Shown piece by piece: positions 18,945 to 29,900 of a stretch of DNA of 64,000 nucleotides. How positions within the stretch are numbered: position 1 is the first letter of the stretch; every line of letters starts with the position of its first letter. Position numbers and translations under genes: made by a program. This DNA comes from Vandiemenella viatica (Eukaryota > Arthropoda > Insecta > Orthoptera > Morabidae). The DNA lies in assembly GCA_031002005.1 (NCBI GenBank), contig JARYHS010006929.1, positions 1-64,000 of the forward strand, written 5' to 3'. The notes under the pieces are model-generated. The model did no database searches. It saw only the letters and a program-made list of their open reading frames with translations, and was not told where the DNA came from.

Positions 18945-21365
18945 TCATATCTCCACCTCTACTTTAACTAGAGCATCAACTTCCTCACTTGCACAAACAA
19001 CTTTATCTCTTTGACAATCCATCTCAACATCCATAAGTTCCGCCCTTGGTGTCTCAGAAATTCTATCCAATCTAATCTGGCATATGACTTCCCAAGGTAG
19101 ATGTTCAAATATTATTAGATGAAAGTACTCATTAGAAAAGTAAAGAGTTGGCAAAACTTCTGGCCCTAATACTGTTTCAAAAATCAAACTCAGCTGAGCA
19201 ATGAACTCAGATATACAAATACAAAAAATCCCAAAATAAAGTAGAAAAATATTAAAAATGGCAGGAATTGTCTTACATATCCTCAAAAGGTAGGATAATT
19301 GTGTTGGCACCTTGTGAGGTATACTAATTTTAAGTTTAAGAACATTCCTCCTTTCTGCAAAAAGTGTTTGCCTTCTGTTTGATGGTAAGGGGTTCAACAT
19401 ACTTTTCATCTTTATCCCCCTCCCAAAACAATCATAACTCAAAATGGTTTTCTTAATGGCGAACTGTATGTGAGTGGACCAAAATCTATCCAAAAAGCAT
19501 TTCTTAAATAGAGCAAAGGTTTCACAAGACTCTTTATGCCTGACGGCCCAAATTCTACTTGTTCCTGTTAAGTGTTGGAATACAATTTCAATTTTCTCTT
19601 TATCAGATAACAAATCAAAAATCCTGAAAGCTTCAAAACTTTGCAAAAAATCTACAGGATGAACAGAACCATTTTCAGTAAAGGGTTTGACCTCAATTTT
19701 ATTGTTTCCAAGTAATGGTAATTCTGATGTTCTCAGATCAACAGCTGATATCCCCTGCTTAACTAACTGTTCCACTTTGCTTTGGCATCCCTGAATATCA
19801 GTTTGTGTCTTTTGGACCTGTAAATCCAAAGCAGAAACTTGTTGCAGTGTATGTTGTTGTTGCTGATCAATGTGCATAACCTGTTCATTTAAAGAAGTCA
19901 ATTTAACTTTATTATTTACAACGTCCTGCGTAAGTGAGGTAACATCCTCATCAATTCTAGAAACATTTTGTTGTACTTCTGCAATTTGTTGAGTATTTGT
20001 CTCAGTAGCAGTATCTAAAACTTGAACCCTATTATGTACTTGAATTACATTGTTACTCACTGCTGAAATAGTGTTATGCATTGACTTAATAGATTCAGCT
20101 GAAGTGGATACAAAATGTTGTAGGTCAGCTGATATTTTAGCAATTGTGGAATCTTGTGTGTCAATTCTAGGGACAATTTCTTTTTGAAAATTATCCAATT
20201 TGTTGCTTAAAATGTTTGAATTTTTATAACATGTGTCCCTAGCTGAATAAAGTTGGATATTAAAATCTTCCAGTTGTGTTTCAACCTTATCTGCATGGCT
20301 GTTAAATGTCTGCAACATTTCAGTGCGGTGTTCTTGTAATTTGTTTGTGAATTCTTTCTTATTTGCTTCACACCTTTCTTCAGAATTTACTAAATTCTTT
20401 TCAAGACTTGATATTTTGCCCCCCATGCGTGTTTCAAGAGAATTTGTTTGGGCTGTGAAAGCTTGTGTGAGTTTCTGTTCCAAAGATATGCATGAATTGT
20501 TGAGGGTGGTTCTGAAATTTGATTCTAGTTGTTTCAAATCTTTATTGTGTTGTTCCAACTTATCATTGAATTCAACCTTGTGTTGATCAAGTTTACTAGC
20601 GATTTCTTGTTTCAATAGCTGGGAATCCTGTTTCTGTTCATCTAATTTTTTATTTTGCTGCGCAAATTGATTATTAAGATGTTGAAAGTCTTGTTTTTGT
20701 TCATCTATTTTATTAGTTTGCTGGTCAATTTTTTTGTTAAGTGCTTGGAGTAGAGATAAAATGTCAGTATTAGGGGTTGTGGGTACTGCCTGTACATTGC
20801 TAATACTAGTTTCAGTTGAAGGAAGGGTAAGATTCTGTGTTTCAGGTATGTTGTTATTCCCATTATTTTTTTCAGCAAATCCTGGAAAATCGCTTTCAGA
20901 AGTAGTGTGTGAGGTAGCACTATTGTAATTTAGATCCAAATTGTTTACTGAGTTCTGCTGGTGCAATGCTGTAGTGTCTTCTAAATCAGACTCATCTGAA
21001 TTCAATGGAGGAAGCTCAGTACCAGAGATAGGTGTCAAGTTTGCAATTGGTTCTGCTAAATGTGCAACTTGTAGAGGGTGGGGTTGCTGAGTATCATGTA
21101 CAAGTTCTTCCTGAACAGGGATAGTATCAGTGGTAGACTGAAGTGAATTGTCAGAAGTATGATCAGTCTCATTAACATTAAGTTGCATTTGATTACTAAA
21201 ATGTTCAGCAGTCTGTGAAGCAGGCTGTGAACCTGGAACATCAGGTTGTTGTGTCATATTTATTAAGCTCCTAGATCTGGTTTGCATAGAATGAGTTCTC
21301 ATATCACCCCCCTCCCCCATATAAGATACTAAACTTCTAATAGGTGTTTCATCATTTGATGCCAT
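18945..21365 (-). CDS. E2 gag fused to an unidentified C-terminal domain
   Basis: An uninterrupted 806-codon ORF. Residues 1 to about 210 are Ser/Thr/Gln-rich and similar to E1 gag; residues 210-560 are a long coiled coil. Residues 565-641 match the start of the E1 capsid region (FTENGSVHPVDFLQSFEAFR, CFLDRFWSTHIQFAIKKTI). After that the similarity to E1 stops, and residues 642-806 are new sequence with no pol motif. They contain TLFAERRNVLKLK, a hydrophobic stretch (about 700-720: AIFNIFLLYFGIFCICIS) and an acidic end (ELMDVEMD, SEEVDALVKVEVE). A diverged counterpart of this tail exists in E5 (58402-58945). An open frame of this length in a young element suggests that the protein is made. 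Function unknown. Confidence 0.85.
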   Translation of the reverse strand: MASNDETPIRSLVSYMGEGGDMRTHSMQTRSRSLINMTQQPDVPGSQPASQTAEHFSNQMQLNVNETDHTSDNSLQSTTDTIPVQEELVHDTQQPHPLQVAHLAEPIANLTPISGTELPPLNSDESDLEDTTALHQQNSVNNLDLNYNSATSHTTSESDFPGFAEKNNGNNNIPETQNLTLPSTETSISNVQAVPTTPNTDILSLLQALNKKIDQQTNKIDEQKQDFQHLNNQFAQQNKKLDEQKQDSQLLKQEIASKLDQHKVEFNDKLEQHNKDLKQLESNFRTTLNNSCISLEQKLTQAFTAQTNSLETRMGGKISSLEKNLVNSEERCEANKKEFTNKLQEHRTEMLQTFNSHADKVETQLEDFNIQLYSARDTCYKNSNILSNKLDNFQKEIVPRIDTQDSTIAKISADLQHFVSTSAESIKSMHNTISAVSNNVIQVHNRVQVLDTATETNTQQIAEVQQNVSRIDEDVTSLTQDVVNNKVKLTSLNEQVMHIDQQQQHTLQQVSALDLQVQKTQTDIQGCQSKVEQLVKQGISAVDLRTSELPLLGNNKIEVKPFTENGSVHPVDFLQSFEAFRIFDLLSDKEKIEIVFQHLTGTSRIWAVRHKESCETFALFKKCFLDRFWSTHIQFAIKKTILSYDCFGRGIKMKSMLNPLPSNRRQTLFAERRNVLKLKISIPHKVPTQLSYLLRICKTIPAIFNIFLLYFGIFCICISEFIAQLSLIFETVLGPEVLPTLYFSNEYFHLIIFEHLPWEVICQIRLDRISETPRAELMDVEMDCQRDKVVCASEEVDALVKVEVEI

Positions 21366-22518
21366 AGTTACAATAACAATAATGGAATACTACCAAAGAA
21401 AACAATATTAAAGGAATTGAATGGAATAACCCCACCCCCCCAAAAAAAAATTATCACAATTCGGTATAGCAGAATATCAGCAAACAGCTGATCTCAAAAT
21501 TTTCAAGTTCGACGCTTAAATGTAAACAAGAACACAAATAAAAATAAAAATAGAAATTCCCAAAACACAAAAAAGAAATAAAAATAAAAATAATGAATAC
21601 ACAAGAATAGTATTAACTCCTAAAGAAAACAAAAACACTGTAAGAATCGAAGTATCCAAATGTAAACACAGCAAAGACAATCACTGAAGCAGATGGTAAA
21701 CACAGGTATAGAAAAGAGAAAAAAAATATCTTTGCTATGCAGTATGTCTCAGCAAATCGTCGGCAAAGATGTACAATCTCGGTAGTAGTAAACTCTTTGA
21801 GTTGCATACAAGAACAGCTGATCGAAGTAACATACCAACATAAAGTTCCAAAACACTGTTAATGCACTCGTAGACACGAAAAAAATTAAAAGCCAGGTAA
21901 AATTAGGCTGATAGGTAAAATAGATTACCCCAAAGTCTTATCACTCAGTAAAATCGAGCACAAGTTTGCCACCGTAATGGCATAAATAATAGTAAAAATG
22001 CGGTTACTGTGATTGCAACCTTTGAACAATATCATAAGATATTTTGGTCAACTATTGATGGAAGTGTGATGTTTCTATACAGCACAAAAAAGAAGGAAGA
22101 AACTGCATAGATGAGAGGAAAGAATGCTCCAGGCAGGCCTAAACTGTCGCCAAAGTTTAGGATGGAGCGGCCCGATCTCAAATGAAGGATAATTTTACTT
22201 AACTTGCGCAGGCTCGCAGTCCGTAGTCGGCGTGATGAGCAGAGCGATGTGGTTTGGCGAATACCGCGTCGCCCGTCCCCTCTGGACCCACTGGTCAACA
22301 CTTCGGGTGAAGTGAAAGAGGCGTAGTCGGCTGCGAAGTCTGCTCACAGCTACTCGAAACTGTAGTCGTGTGGCATCGGTGATGTGGTCTGGTCGGCTGC
22401 TCTCGGTCCGCCAAGGTCGATGTAGGTTTTCCCGAAGAAGCTGTTGTCCTTGGGTAGGGGTTCACTCGTAGCACTTATGGTCGGTAAACTGTCTCCACAG
22501 TTTGAAATTGAACAAACA
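21366..22518 (-). other. 5' leader of E2
   Basis: About 1.15 kb without a supported ORF, A-rich near gag and more G+C-rich toward the LTR (22100-22450), like the E1 leader. Confidence 0.55.
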
Positions 22519-22535
22519 CTAGCCTTAAAGTCCCA
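22519..22535 (-). promoter_or_regulatory. primer-binding site candidate of E2
   Basis: The minus strand next to the LTR end reads TGGGACTTTAAGGCTAG. It begins TGG as required, but it differs from the E1 site after three bases, so the two families probably use different primers. Confidence 0.5.
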
Positions 22536-24473
22536 TGTAAGGACAATGCGTGCGCCGAAATGGACGACACAAGATTTGTTGAACCTTCCATAAATTGGAA
22601 AGGTATTACAGCAGCTACAGAAATAAAACAGTTCACTTTTCCGAAAATTCTCAGAGTTTATTTAGAATGAAATTCAAAGTTCAAACAGCATTCTTAAGTT
22701 GCTTAGGCCAATCGAACAATCGTTCCAAAAATCCACAGATTATGGAGAGAAGTAGAGACCGACCAAACCCCAGTTGAAAATTAAAAGTTTATGTTAAGTA
22801 AACAAATGCCACACCCCGTCAATGTTCCATGATGGCCGACCCCGGTAGTGCCAACTGAAGACCTGAGCTACCAACCTAAGTCGGAGTTGCCAACCTACCA
22901 ACGCACACGCTTATAACATCTTATTAGCACGACTTCAAACCCGGAAAAGACTACAGAACAGAATAGAATGGCGTCTTCACAAGGCGACCTAATTTATACC
23001 TTCGCTGACGTCACAGCCAGAACACAACTTTCTTCTAACACCTCTACAATTTAGATCAGAAATATCTCAGTAACTAAACAGTTATCCAAAACTTTAGGTG
23101 TGACAGTGTTTCGACATATTTAATTGTGAAATAATGGATATTTAGTGAATAATTTTAAGCATCTGGTTTAAAAGTTGTAAGTGTAGGAGTGAACTATTTC
23201 TCTACTCTGGGGAATTACTATTGTTCGAGAGTCTTCTATATTTCGTCATTTTATTAATGCCACAATTTATGCAAATTATATTACTATCACCGTTTTCTAC
23301 TAAAATTCCTGAGTTTATTGGTGTAATTTTTATTAAGATTGGTGCAGGTAAAGTTTAACTATGACGTAACCAAAGTGCAATTTCCGTTTTAATTTTATAA
23401 CTTTATTTCTGTTATTTTTATCGCAAATATAAAATTACCACAAGATTCTCTGAATTAAATTACATATTCTGAAAGTTATCTCATCTCTGTACCTACTTTA
23501 GGTCGGTCGAAATTAATTTCTAAGTTGACCTCATGGTCGTGATGAAAACTAAATTTTAAGGTCTCTATAAAATCGGTTCTATTACTTGGAATTACTTGAA
23601 ATTATTATATGTGATATTAGATTTTTAGTTCTTTCCAGAAATCTACTTTTTATTTCGAATGTTCTCTAGGATTTTGAGATAAAAAATTATTAAAAGTGCA
23701 GAGTATCTAATGAAGTATAAAAATTGATTTAAGTTATTTAAACGTTCAGAAACTACGAAATTTTAGTGAATTTATATTTTAATTGCATGATTACTTCCCT
23801 ACAATTACTTTATTTTGTTCGAAAGTGTGTGAAAACAGTGAAATGCCAAATATTAGAAATTGCTTGTGTACTAAACTGGATTATTTTGGATTATCACATT
23901 TAAGGTTAGTAAAAGGTGTTAACATCATTACTGAAAATTAGTATAGTTGGATTATTAAGTATTGAGTTGCTTTCTTGCTCCTAAATTGGTTTAAAATGAC
24001 AAATGCTCCCCAGTTAGAAGTTCATAATTACAAAGTTGGATTACTGATGATTATTTAATTTTCAGTTGATTTAAAGTTTATTTATTATCATTCAAAGTTT
24101 ATATTCGGCGTTTAGCAACTACTGAAAGTCTTTACTGCATTCAAATTGGTTTAGAAACTGTAAAGTTAACCTATATCAAAATCTATTATTCAAAATTGAA
24201 CTTGTGGGATTTAATCTATTTCCTCCCAAGCTGATGTTTTCTTTTTTATATAGAAGGTTTACTTTAGGGCTTTTATTTAATTTTGAATACTTTTATTGTT
24301 TCTAAAAGGGGTTTATTTAGTGTGTTTTGGTTACAGTATCTCTCATGCTATACAAAGCTTTACTCCCATAACCTATACATGAACTGAAAACTGTCTTTTA
24401 CTACAGAATAAGCTTTACCCCTGGTGCCTAGAGGTGAGAGGCTAGAATTTACTAAAATTCTAAGATGCTTACA
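22536..24473 (-). repeat. 5' LTR of E2 (1.94 kb)
   Basis: TGTAAGGAC to CTTACA, followed by the ACAT target repeat. From 22599 it is nearly identical to the 3' LTR; 22547-22598 are unrelated to it. The CRE-like TGACGTCA is at 23006-23013, with TATAAATT ten bases further along the minus strand. Confidence 0.88.
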
Positions 24474-25990
24474 ACATAAGAAAGAGAATACAAAAAGAAA
24501 TATTAAATAGTCTACCAGTCCACTAAAAAGCTTTACAAATGGGACTGTACTTAACGTCTAGGAAAAACATCGAAATTAGAATCTGGGAGTAATTAAGTAA
24601 ACTTGAAAAGTAAACACTAGAAATTTCCTAAAATTGCAATCTTAAAACTAATAGAATATACAAATAGAATCTTAGAAACTAATGGAAACGCAGTTTCCTT
24701 CCAGCAGTACACTGATGCGACAAAATCGGGGTAGTTAGTGGCAACAAAGTTGCGAGGAACCAGTACACTGGTTCATAGGGGCCAAACCTATAGGGAACTA
24801 ATTCTACATTTAGGGAAATGGTAAATCGCCTCATAGGATGTAAATGGGTACCACTTGTAAACCCATGTAGGTGTATATCTTAATGAATATAATGTAGTAG
24901 TGCAATGCGGTGTATAGAGTATACATTGGTACCTCTTAAAATCCTCATTTGCTATGCAAGGGGTCACAAAATTCAAAACCATATATGTCATAGGGGATTG
25001 TATGTAATAAATGTGGGGTAGCACTGTAGCAAATAGTAAGGAGTATATGGGGTCTCGTGCTGTTCCTGTACAGTCACTTACAAAATGTGAGGATTGGGTA
25101 ATTGTGTCATGCCCATATATGAGATGTAACAGGTAACAGGTGTGTCATTTAACAGGAAATTCCTAGAGCTCTGCTACGCCTGCGGAACTAAATCAACACA
25201 GGAACAGAGTCCTGACTATCCTACTGCACCTCCTTCATGTTCATGCACAATATGAAGGTCGCCCTGCGTGTTACTATCGCAATGTAATATATCGATGTGA
25301 GGTCATCTCCTCTCTGGGCCGATGCCTAAAATGCCATAATGCATATAATGATAAGATTGTGGGGTAATGTCAATAATAATAAGGGAATATATTGAAAGGA
25401 ACATACATATTGGGGGAAGTTATCACAAGGTATAACTTGGGGTATCATTATAAATGTAGGGTAGAGATATTTAAACATCGATTTCAATCCTTTATAGGTG
25501 CTGATGAGAACTAGTATCAGCTGTGACTTATCTCTCTCTCTGAAAAAGTTTCTTTCAACAAATTGATCGTGTTCACTCTCCTCTCCCAAAAAGTGCGTTG
25601 ATCAACCATGCGTACTATGTTTATCTGGGGACTATCTTAATGGGGGTGTGTAACCAACACAGTGGCGCCATAGGGGAAAAAGAAATATGCATATCGGGAC
25701 GTGGGAGGGAGTGTCATGCCGGTCTGTGCCAGTCACGCACTAAGTGTGGGGTGTGGTCGCCCTGTATGGTACTCATGGGGTAAATAATGGGGGTCCTTCC
25801 CTCTCTGGGGTAATGCTTAGGGGATAAATGGGGAGGGTCATCTCATCTCTGGGGAGGGAATAATAGGGAGGGCTATCCTCTCTTTGGAGGGAATAATAGT
25901 AATAATGGGGTGGTTTATCCTCTCTTTGGAGGGAAAAGATGACCATGACCACAAGCTGGCACTCGATTTCAGGCACAAGGGTGTGGGAAG
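24474..25990 (-). other. 3' UTR fragment of LTR element E4
   Basis: Starts with the ACAT target repeat. Assigned to the same LTR family because it holds the four-hairpin array (24684-24774) and G-rich repeats like those at the E2 gag end (25790-25936). No pol or gag is recognisable before the sequence changes near 25990, so E4 is truncated. Confidence 0.55.
24684..24774 (-). promoter_or_regulatory. hairpin array in the E4 3' UTR
   Basis: GGAAAC-GCA-GTTTCC (24684-24698), CAGCAG-TACA-CTGATG (24702-24717, one mismatch), GCAAC-AAA-GTTGC (24741-24753) and GAACCAG-TACA-CTGGTTC (24757-24774). The third and fourth stems differ from E1 by paired changes. Confidence 0.68.
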
Positions 25991-26353
25991 ATTCTCTTTT
26001 TTAGGTTAGGGTGTCAGGGATTGGAATGAGTTACCAAGAATAATTATTAATTTACCGACAACGTTGAAAGAATCTAAAGATAATATTTGTAGATGGCAAA
26101 TGTTGGTGGGGGCAGGATAGGGGGAAGATGGGGGTGTAGGGAAATTGCCACCAGAGCCTGTGCTCAATTGCAATTAAATTAAATTAGAAACAATGACAAT
26201 CCCATCACCTATATTGTGTACTTAACTTCTCTTGAAACTAAAGATCAAACTCAGAAAGTATGTAGAACCGAAAATCGTGCAACATTGGCAGAGCAGGGTA
26301 CAATATATGGTTAGAAATATGAAAAAAAAAACTAAATGAACTCCACTTTTGCA
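25990..26353. other. intergenic, possible LINE C-terminal relic
   Basis: A plus-strand frame around 26010-26100 reads VRDWNELPRIIINLPTTLKE, which resembles the R-x-W-N-x-L-P segment at the C-terminus of several LINE reverse transcriptases. It is short and ends in a stop, so it is a weak relic at best. The rest shows no recognisable feature. Confidence 0.3.
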
Positions 26354-26936
26354 TTATTTTTTATTTGCAATTTTATTTTTTAACACTCCAATAATTTGTC
26401 CCATCACATCTAGTTTATCTAATTGGTCCAGCTGTTTCATGTATGGTACTAGTGACAGCAAGAATCTGGTGTCTTCATGCTGCTGCTCTGATTCCAGCAT
26501 TTCAATTTTTCTTGCCTCCATTTGAAGAAGTTGTTCTTCGAAGTTGAAGTTTAATTTTTTCCTCTTCCTTGGTGGCTGTTGTGTTGGAGGTGTCTGAAGA
26601 GAAGCAATATAGTCCTCCGAGTTTCCCGATATTTCCTCACTATCACTGCAGTCTAAAAGTACTGCATCCACAAATACTGAATTATCAGCAACAACTTCCT
26701 CAAAGTTGCTGTTGCTTGCACCGAGGATTGAGGAATTGATAAGCTGTCCTCAACTGAAATATTAGATTCAGTTTCTCTGGGCATCATCACATCCTTGAGA
26801 AACATCATTGATTTAAAGTGGCACCAATTGCTCTGCCTAGCCACAGCTGCACTCCCTGATGATGGAATTGGTGTCTTCTTCAGCTCTCTCCGAAACCCAT
26901 CCCTCAAAGATTTCCACTTGTTTTTGGCCTCATCCT
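26354..26936 (-). CDS. MADF-BESS gene, exon 2
   Basis: Acceptor TGTCTGCTTTCAG at 26937-26949, stop TAA at 26354-26356. The upstream frame runs through VEDSLSIPQSS; the downstream frame carries VDAVLLDCSDSEE and BESS. They overlap without a stop in between, so a single-base indel near 26720 explains the change. Confidence 0.7.
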
Positions 26937-29900
26937 CTGAAAGCAGACATACAAACAAACAACTTAAAATTTTGTTTATGGCTTTGGACTTGAAAACTCT
27001 TACATTGCTTTCATCTGAACTACCCAATTTAAAAAATTATGCCCTGTCCCATCGATGTAAGTAATAGCAAGTACTTGATTATAGACTTTTACAATGAAAT
27101 ATAAAAATTTCTGCTTTTGGTGAATGAAAACAATCTTTTAGTAGTAGGTTTTGCTAAATTTGATTATTGCATATTTAGAAAGCTACAATATACATACATG
27201 CAACTTCAAGATACATACTGTTAAGAAATGAAACTTCAGTTTGAGCAGAGCTTATGTAATCTGTCAGACTACAATCATATTGGTCAGAACTTATTCAGCA
27301 ACTGCATTCACTATAAACCATAGGACTCAGTTACTTATGCTAAGATGAAAGCTGATATAGGTAAACTATTACCAAAGCATAGCTGGAAATTAGGTTCTTG
27401 GTTGAAAAATGTTAACAAAATATAAAATAACACTGTGTGATACTGTATTGCATGTAAGATATACCACAGCTGCCCACACATCATAAGCCAATAGTCAAGA
27501 ATATGAAATGTAGTTGCACTACATCAGTTGAAACCATAGAAAAGAACATTGTGCCAAGCACGCCACATTTTAGGGATTTTATTTGAATCTTGAAGTGCTG
27601 CATTCTTCCATTTGTATGCAAGTTCGACAATATGTGCGCTTACCTGAAGCTTGGTTTAGTGTTTTATACTTTTCTTACCTGTGCATGTGTGCAGCTATTT
27701 GGTATGTCAGTTGTGGATGGAGGCAATTTAGTGTGTTCATAGTATGTTTTTTCCAAAAACCCTACATGTTTGTCCTAAGTACTTGCTTCATGTTATTTTA
27801 TAAATTTATGCTTCTACATATGGGTCTTGTTTACTGTATGGCTTTTATTCACAGTAATGAGTCATGTAGTAAATTAATTTCCTCAATTCTGATTCATTGC
27901 TCTTCAGTATTTGCTGTTAAGACAGAGTAATTATGTCAGAAACAAGTAAGCTGCACTGACTCACGTAGGCATATATGGCTCATCTACTGTAATTTAGCAT
28001 AAATCTTTTATGCTTGTAAATGAAAACTGTGTGCCCTCAAGAATGGGGATGTCAATTTCTCTTTTATAAGTTCCCTCCCCCGTAGGTTAATCACTTTATG
28101 CCCCCCGCAGGGGCCTGGTACGCAAGTGCCAGGTACGGGTTTGGCGAACCCGCGGTGCCCGAGCTGGAAACTTGTGAGCGCCGCAAGTTTCCCACACCGT
28201 AAACTCATACCATGCTTCAACGACCACCGTAGGGCGTGGCGGTGGAACGTTGTGTGCCTAGGAGAACGGGGATCTTGGCTTAACCGCCTGGATCGCGAGG
28301 ACGGTAAAAACCTCTATAAAAAAACCCTCAACCTCAAGGTGAGTAACGTGCCGAGGAGGTGGATGGGTGGTGAGGCAAACCACCCGCTAGTGTACAACCT
28401 CAGGGGCACCTGCCGCACCCCTGTTGTATTGGGCTTGGTGGTGTGATGCGGAGGCTCCACGCCACTCGACGTTTAGTTCCTCCGAACTCGTGGGACCAAA
28501 ACGAGTAATAATTCAAACCATAACCCCTCCTCCTGCGGCTTGGGCAACCCGCAGGGGCAACGTCATTTTAACGCCCAAAAAAGAGGTGGTGGTAAGCGGG
28601 CGAGGGTTGAAAGCCCTCCTCATGAAAGTATTATCAGTAACAGGAAGGATTATATCATTGATAATGCCTTCGTCATAATGAGTAGGGTGGAGGGATCTTT
28701 TGAAAAGGTCTCTCCATTCTATATACAAAAAGGTCTTGAGGGTATTGCGGGTACCCTAAAATCCGTCAAAAAGCTGAGGAACGGGACCCTGCTGTTAGAA
28801 ACATCTACTAATAAGCAGGCTGTCCTCCTCCTTAAGTGCGAGAAGCTCGGTGAGTTCGCAGTGAAATGCGAACTCCACAAAACCCTGAACTCAAGTAAAG
28901 GCGTGGTTACCTGCCGCGACCTAATTGACGTTACTACCGAGGAACTCCTTAAGGAATGGTCAACAGAGCATGTGGTCGAGGTTCGTCAGATCACACGAAG
29001 GGTTAACGGCAGTCTTGAAAAGACAGCCACCTTCGTCCTGACGTTCGACACTCCAACGTTGCCCAAGGCCATCAAAGCTGGCTATCTAAATTTGAATATC
29101 CGTCCGTATGTCCCAGAACCTATGCGCTGTTTTAAGTGCCAGCGTTTTGGGCATACGACGGCGACGTGTAAGGGCAACCCCACCTGTGGGAAATGTGGAA
29201 AGGCCGCACATGAGTCAGGCACTAGTTGTACTCTCCCACAGGTGTGTGTACACTGCTCCGGGTCTCATCCAGCCTGGAGCAGGGAGTGTCGAGTGTACCT
29301 TGATGAGAAAAAGGTACAGGAGTTGAAAACCAAGGAACGACTATCATATGGCGAGGCGAAGAAGAGGTTTAAGGCGCTTGCGCCACCTGTCTTCGCTACT
29401 AGCTTCGCCAAAACCTTGTCAACTCCCGTCAGGAGGGAGAGTGTTGCTACACAGACGTCCTTTGCAGACATGGGCACAAGTACAACGTGCTCATGTCAAT
29501 GCAAATGTGGCGCCAATGTCACTAAGGTCATAACACCGAAGACCGTGGACGCTGGTAGCAACACTCCTGCATCCTCGACCACAAAGACAGCGGGTTCAAT
29601 GGTTCCACCAGCAAATGCACAGTCATCCGCTACAGCAATGGGTCCCGCTGCAATACCAGTAGCGGCCCCTATTGCAGAAAAAGCACCTGCAACAGAAGCA
29701 GTAACGGCGTCGCCATCTGCCAGTAGCGGATGGCAAACAGTGCAGAAAGTTAGGGGTCCGAAATTTAAGCACGCGGACCCCACATTTTGTGAAATCCCCT
29801 CCAACTTCTCCTCCCAGATCCCCCTCTGGAAAGGAGAAGAAGGGGAAAGGGCATCGGAGGAAGAAAAGCCCGCAAGACTCCGAGGCCTTGCAACGAGAGT

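Larger units (their letters stand above)
208..24473 (-). mobile_element. E2: pol-less Ty3/Gypsy-like LTR element (contains nested E1)
   Basis: Both LTRs start TGTAAGGAC and end CTTACA, and the element is bounded by the 4-bp direct repeat ACAT (204-207 and 24474-24477). In element order, read right to left, it holds the 5' LTR (22536-24473), a primer-binding-like site, a 1.15-kb leader, one gag-fusion ORF (18945-21365), a 2.5-kb 3' UTR with hairpins, a G-rich polypurine tract and the 3' LTR. E1 splits the 3' LTR between 2113 and 16257. Protease, reverse transcriptase and integrase are absent, so it must depend on enzymes from relatives such as E1. The LTRs match almost base for base outside U5, which suggests recent insertion. 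Confidence 0.88.

Noticed and set aside
27583..27930. 115-codon ORF and its partner at 34658-34996 with similar peptides
   Set aside because: They are the two inverted arms of one repeat in an intron, rich in hydrophobic residues from A+T-rich DNA, with no conserved frame outside the repeat.
28126..28446. Conserved ORFs in the LINE 5' UTR, repeated at 62785-63141 and 63256-63519
   Set aside because: The frames begin and end at different places in each copy and the conservation is at nucleotide level over the whole UTR.
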